Part shown: positions 60,111-64,000 of the stretch, in pieces
Position numbering within the stretch: position 1 is the first letter of the stretch
Layout of the letters: each line of letters begins with the position of its first letter
NCBI RefSeq assembly: GCF_007997225.1
Contig: NZ_VORM01000005.1
Location: 1 to 64,000 of the forward strand
Length of the DNA stretch: 64,000 nt
Direction: 5' to 3'
Source: Subsaximicrobium wynnwilliamsii
GTDB lineage: Bacteria > Bacteroidota > Bacteroidia > Flavobacteriales > Flavobacteriaceae
Notes under the pieces: model-generated
Told to the model about the DNA's origin: nothing
Databases searched by the model: none
What the model saw: only the letters and a program-made list of their open reading frames with translations
Made by a program: the position numbers and the translations under genes

Positions 60111-62653
60111 GCACATCTCCCATCTCTATGAATCAAAACACAAAATGGTTGTTTAAGATGGCTTGGCGCGATGCCAAAGCCAGTAGGGTGCGCCTGCTGT
60201 TATTTATGGCGTCCATCATCTTAGGCATCGCTGCCGTGGTATCGATACAATTATTCAGCAGCAATCTCAAAGACAACATAAAGCTCCAATCAAAAGCCCT
60301 GATGGGTGCAGATTATATTATTGACAGCCGGCAATTACCAACGGCCCGTGCCCAAGCTATTATCGACTCCTTACAACCGGATGCTTCCGAAGTAAATTTT
60401 GTCTCGATGGTTGCCTTTCCAAAAAATGGAGGCACCAAATTGGTTAAGGTGCGTGCTTTAAAAGGGGATTTTCCGTTTTACGGCAGCATTGATACCGAAC
60501 CTGCTTCCGCAGCAGCCAATTACCAAGACTCAGGCGGCGCGTTGGTGGATGCGACTTTGTTGCTTCAGTTTAATATAAAACCAGGCGATTCCATCAAAGT
60601 AGGAGAGCTCACCTTGTCTATAGCTGGCGCTTTAAAAGCCATTCCTGGGAGTACGGCCATTTCTACTTCGGTGGCACCGCCAGTGATCATCCCTAATCGG
60701 TTTGTGGATGGCACTGAGCTGTTGCAATTTGGCAGCCGAAAGGAATACCAATACTTCTATAAAGCTTCAGATAGCTTGAATTTAAGTAAGTTTGAGCAAA
60801 ACATAGGGCCACAATTAGAGGCGGAAAATTCAGATTTAGACACCCACACCAGCACCAGTGCGCAATTGGGGAGTCGTTATGACAATGTGGGTAAATTTTT
60901 AAACTTGGCAGCATTCATCGCCTTATTGTTGGGTTGTATTGGGATTGCCAGTTCGGTTCATATTTATATCAAAGAAAAACTAAGGGCCGTTGCGGTTTTA
61001 AAATGCATGGGCGCTTCGAGAAAACAAAGTTTTCTTATTTTCCTGATTCAAATTGCTGGGATTGGCCTTGCTGGCGGATTGATTGGTTCGCTTATAGGCG
61101 TGGCGCTTCAGACCGTATTCCCTTATATTTTAGAGGAGTTTCTTCCGTTTGCGGTTGAAATCACGATCTCAGCCCAGCCCATCCTCATGGGTGTTTTTCT
61201 AGGGTTGTTCATGTCCGTTTTATTTGCGCTCTTGCCCTTATTAAGAACCTGGTACGTGTCGCCATTAGACGTGTTGCGTGTGGATGAGCAAGCGTCACAA
61301 GGCCCAAAGAAAGCGCGAATCATCGTATTTGCCGCTATTTTGATATTTCTATTTTTATTTTCGTTTTGGTTGCTGAAAAATGCAGTCTACGCCTTAGGAT
61401 TTGTAGTTGCCACCTTAATTACTTTTGCCATTTTAGCCGGAATTTCCATAGGGTTCATGACACTCATTAAAACCTACTTCCCAAAGCGTTGGGGGTTTAC
61501 AACGCGGCAAAGTCTGTTGAACTTATTTAGGCCCAACAATCAAACCGTTGTTTTAGTGGTTGCGATTGGTTTAGGGACATTTTTGATAAGCACCTTATAT
61601 TTTACGAAGGATATTTTATTGGCAAAAACCGAAGTGGAGCAATCCGCAGAAAATGCCAACATGATCATCTTAGACGTGCAAACAGACCAACGTGCCGCGG
61701 TGGAACAAGGCCTCAACGCCAGGAACTTGCCCGTTTTGGATAATATTCCGCTGGTTACCATGCGCATGCATAAGATAAAAGCGCAATTGGTCAACAACAT
61801 CCGCCAAGATTCGACCAGTGAGATTCGCGGTTGGATTTTAAACCACGAGTTTAGAACCACCTATCGCGATACGCTAATTGATTCCGAAGCCATTATCGCA
61901 GGCGAATGGGTTTCAGAATTAAAGACAGGTAAACCCGTTGTGATATCCATTTCCGACAATCTTGCTGAAGATGCTAAAGTGGGCGTTGGCGATGCCATCG
62001 TTTTCAATGTGCAAGGCGTGCTTATGGAAACCACAATAGGCAGCATTCGTAAAGTAGATTGGGGGCAATTACAGCTTAATTTCAGCATCGTGTTTCCAAA
62101 GGGTGTGCTCGAGCAAGCGCCACAGTTTAATGTGATTACCACCTCTGTGCCCGATGAAGCTGCTTCGGCGGAAATTCAGCGCGATTTGGTGGCCCAATTC
62201 CCAAATGTGTCGGTGTTGGATCTACGCCAGGTCTATACCATTCTGGAGGATATTTTAGATAAGATCGCCTGGATCATTAATTTCATGGCCTTCTTTAGTA
62301 TTCTCACAGGCATTATTGTCTTGATCGGCTCGGTGCGTACCAGTAAATACCAACGCATTAAAGAGAGCGTACTGCTGCGGACTTTAGGTGCCAAGAACAC
62401 GCAGATCTTGAAAATCTCAGCCTTGGAATATGTGTTTTTAGGATTGTTGGGGAGTTTGGTCGGTATTTTATTGGCGCTATTGAGCAGTCTCGGTCTGGCG
62501 CTATTAGTGTTTAAAGAACCCTTCGTGCCTTCGCTGATTCCGTTTTTGGTGTTTCTACCAGGGATTACGCTCTTGGTTTTAGCGATTGGGTTGAGCAATA
62601 TCCAAACGGTTTTACGCAGTTCGCCTTTGGAAGTCTTGCGTAGAGAAGGGTAG
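60107..62653 (+). CDS. ybbP: FtsX-like ABC permease, YbbP-like
   Basis: 848 residues from a GTG that overlaps the ybbA stop; an ATG at 60128 is the alternative. Two FtsX units: a transmembrane helix near 22-42, a periplasmic domain, and three helices at about 265-395, then a second set from 410 on with a further periplasmic domain and helices at about 720-840. It ends with the typical SSPLEVLRREG. With YbbA it forms a mechanotransmission-type ABC complex acting on periplasmic substrates, possibly with TesA. Confidence 0.88.
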   Translation: MSTSPISMNQNTKWLFKMAWRDAKASRVRLLLFMASIILGIAAVVSIQLFSSNLKDNIKLQSKALMGADYIIDSRQLPTARAQAIIDSLQPDASEVNFVSMVAFPKNGGTKLVKVRALKGDFPFYGSIDTEPASAAANYQDSGGALVDATLLLQFNIKPGDSIKVGELTLSIAGALKAIPGSTAISTSVAPPVIIPNRFVDGTELLQFGSRKEYQYFYKASDSLNLSKFEQNIGPQLEAENSDLDTHTSTSAQLGSRYDNVGKFLNLAAFIALLLGCIGIASSVHIYIKEKLRAVAVLKCMGASRKQSFLIFLIQIAGIGLAGGLIGSLIGVALQTVFPYILEEFLPFAVEITISAQPILMGVFLGLFMSVLFALLPLLRTWYVSPLDVLRVDEQASQGPKKARIIVFAAILIFLFLFSFWLLKNAVYALGFVVATLITFAILAGISIGFMTLIKTYFPKRWGFTTRQSLLNLFRPNNQTVVLVVAIGLGTFLISTLYFTKDILLAKTEVEQSAENANMIILDVQTDQRAAVEQGLNARNLPVLDNIPLVTMRMHKIKAQLVNNIRQDSTSEIRGWILNHEFRTTYRDTLIDSEAIIAGEWVSELKTGKPVVISISDNLAEDAKVGVGDAIVFNVQGVLMETTIGSIRKVDWGQLQLNFSIVFPKGVLEQAPQFNVITTSVPDEAASAEIQRDLVAQFPNVSVLDLRQVYTILEDILDKIAWIINFMAFFSILTGIIVLIGSVRTSKYQRIKESVLLRTLGAKNTQILKISALEYVFLGLLGSLVGILLALLSSLGLALLVFKEPFVPSLIPFLVFLPGITLLVLAIGLSNIQTVLRSSPLEVLRREG

Positions 62654-62810
62654 GGGTGTGCTTAAATTTTGGCGTAATAGAAAAAATAGTTTTCATAGGG
62701 CGGCAGATGAAATTGAAGTCCGTGTTGACTGGGTTTCGAAATGCATCCGCCCAAGGTTTTTGGGTAAAACGCGATATAGAATTCTCCAATCCTCAATTTA
62801 TACAAGGCCT

Positions 62811-62969
62811 TTATTTTTCTGAAAGCGCTTTGATTTGCGTCGAACTTATGATGGCTTCGGAATGATTTGGATGGTTGGCCAAGTAGAGCAAGGTTTGGGC
62901 AATCGTTTCCGCAGCAATCAATTTGTACTTTTTCAAAGGGTCGATTAGTAAAGGGTCGATGAGAGGCAT
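62811..62969 (-). pseudogene. C-terminal remnant of an NAD(P)-binding epimerase-like protein
   Basis: 52 residues from an ATG at 62969: MPLIDPLLIDPLKKYKLIAA, then ETIAQTLLYLANHPNHSEAI, ending in STQIKALSEK. This matches the C-terminal tail of COG0702-type short epimerases (pattern KYRxIxxxTVAKAM...G..I.E...I..L). The Rossmann domain is missing, and there is an in-frame stop just upstream. It is probably a relic in the 62654-63169 gap, which has no other gene. Confidence 0.6.
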
Positions 62970-63169
62970 TTTGTTGATTTAATCATTAATTCCGTTTCTA
63001 TTGTTTAAAACGCTGGATGAAGTTTGTTTGGAGTTCGTTGAAGCTTATTGAGAGGAAAATCGCTAGTTGACTAATTTGAACCTTGAATTTTGTTTGGGTT
63101 TCGCTTCCTTTAAGAAGCATTCTCAGCTATTTTTTGCGTAAATTGAGAATTAACATTTAGAAAAAAACC

Positions 63170-63358
63170 ATGAAAAATATAGGATATTCTTTACTGCTAC
63201 AAATACCGACAGACGTCCCTAAGCCGGGAGACAGTGGAACCGTTGATTTATCAGAACCTTTCGATCTCATCGTCTTTATTATTTTGCCTATCGTATTTGT
63301 CATCCTTTATTTTGTTTGGAAGCGGAACAAGAAGCGGGATAGGGATAAAAACAATTAG
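63170..63358 (+). CDS. Small single-pass membrane protein
   Basis: 62 residues. A polar N-terminal part with IPTDVPKPGDSGTVDLSEPF, a transmembrane helix at about 32-50 (FDLIVFIILPIVFVILYFVW), and a basic tail KRNKKRDRDKNN on the cytoplasmic side. Similar small proteins are common in Flavobacteriaceae; some databases mislabel them as adenylosuccinate synthetase. No function is known. The ATG at 63170 follows a gap without genes. Confidence 0.65.
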   Translation: MKNIGYSLLLQIPTDVPKPGDSGTVDLSEPFDLIVFIILPIVFVILYFVWKRNKKRDRDKNN

Positions 63359-63427
63359 CTGAGACCCTATTTAAGTCATTTGAGTGAAAACGTATTGCAG
63401 AGTCGGCTTTTATGCAAGAGCACTGAT

Positions 63428-64000
63428 CACACAGATTTTGCTGATTTCCACAGATTCAATTCAGACTATTTCCGAAATACATAAAACAGCGAAAATCAGT
63501 TTCATCAGCGTCATCTGCGTTCAATTTCAGGAATATCGCATATTGAACGCTGAGCACACAGATTTTGCAGATTTCCACAGATTCAACTCAGAATAATATC
63601 GAAATACATAAAACAGCGAAAATCAGTTTCATCAGCGTCATCTGTGTTCTATTTCAGAAATATCGCATATTGAACACTGAGCACACAGATTTTGCAGATT
63701 TCCACAGATTCAATTCTGACTATTACCGAAATACATAAAACAGCGAAAATCAGTTTCATCAGCGGTATCTGCGTTCTATTTCAGGAATAACGCATATTGA
63801 ACACTGAGCACACAGATTTTGCTGATTTCCACAGATTCAATTCAGACTATTACCGAAATACATAAAACAGCGAAAATCAGTTTCATCAGCGTCATCTGCG
63901 TTCAATTTCAGGAATATCGCATATTGAACGCTGAGCACGCAGATTTTGCAGATTTCCACAGATTCAATTCAGAATAGTATCGAAATATATAAAACAGCGA
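63428..64000. repeat. 127-bp tandem repeat array running off the window
   Basis: Units starting cacacagattttgctgattt recur at 63428, 63555, 63682, 63809 and 63936, an exact 127-base spacing with a few substitutions. At least four full copies are present and the array continues past the right edge. Within a unit, the complement of the first part resembles the later block aatcagtttcatcagcgtc-like, so each unit can fold as an imperfect hairpin. There is no gene from 63359 to 64000. Confidence 0.95.

Noticed and set aside
62656-62865. A plus-strand 69-residue frame after ybbP
   Set aside because: It overlaps the minus-strand epimerase relic, which has recognisable similarity; the plus frame has none.
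63428-64000. CRISPR array
   Set aside because: Units are 127 bases and join directly with no unique spacers; no cas genes are present in the window. The same holds for the arrays at 9938 and 11906.
1-64000. rRNA, tRNA or riboswitch genes
   Set aside because: I found no cloverleaf-like pattern, no rRNA core sequences and no recognisable riboswitch core by eye; a tRNAscan-SE and Rfam search would be decisive.

Overview
The window looks like chromosomal DNA of a marine-type Flavobacteriaceae (Bacteroidota). It is AT-rich, and several genes carry the Bacteroidota -7 promoter element TAnnTTTG a few bases before the ATG. There are no clear Shine-Dalgarno sequences. Lipoproteins, PorT-like barrels, DUF4251, DUF885, sorbosone-dehydrogenase-like and TPR-HTH proteins are all typical of the group. 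No rRNA, tRNA, CRISPR array or prophage was recognised.

Layout. 1-0.9 kb: the 5' end of an IS1595-type transposase abuts a truncated nuclease/P-loop NTPase gene of defence type. 1.1-8.4 kb: a B12-type radical SAM gene, a DUF885 peptidase-like lipoprotein, a ribosome-hibernation operon and a DUF5995 gene, interspersed with 13 copies of a GC-rich palindrome and two decayed copies of the 3' end of the radical SAM gene. 8.4-13.8 kb: a barrel protein, DUF1853, a minimal DEAD-box helicase bracketed by tandem repeats, and an F420-reductase-like enzyme. 13.8-31 kb: envelope and housekeeping genes (YqaE, MscS, BrkB, a DEAH helicase, a ModF-like ABC protein, FAD amine oxidase, M19 dipeptidase, OmpLA phospholipase, a TPR-HTH regulator), plus an alcohol dehydrogenase broken by one extra A.

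31.5-41.1 kb is a redox and electrophile-stress block: aldehyde dehydrogenase, general stress protein 26-like flavoprotein, Crp/Fnr regulator, quinol monooxygenase, GlcG, old yellow enzyme and OsmC, then an intradiol-dioxygenase-like protein, a sorbosone dehydrogenase and a ferredoxin-reductase-like flavoprotein. 41.3-47.7 kb holds a LysR/YeiH exporter pair, a fatty acid desaturase, a second Crp/Fnr regulator, and an aldonolactone oxidase overlapping a HAD phosphatase. 48-55 kb holds a lipoprotein pair, an unusual DUF4242/cyclase-like/AraC regulator, an MddA-like methyltransferase, a BBE-type oxidase and an LLM flavoprotein. 55-62.7 kb holds two more DEAD-box helicases and the tesA / ybbA-ybbP module. 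The right edge is a 127-bp tandem array that runs out of the window.

The most striking feature is intergenic. Degenerate tandem arrays with a 7-base period and many different motifs sit between genes at over ten loci, together with hexamer arrays, about 120-bp macro-repeats and several families of palindromes. This repeat landscape, the gene-tail duplications and the DUF4242/cyclase-like/AraC protein are the best candidates for something not well described.
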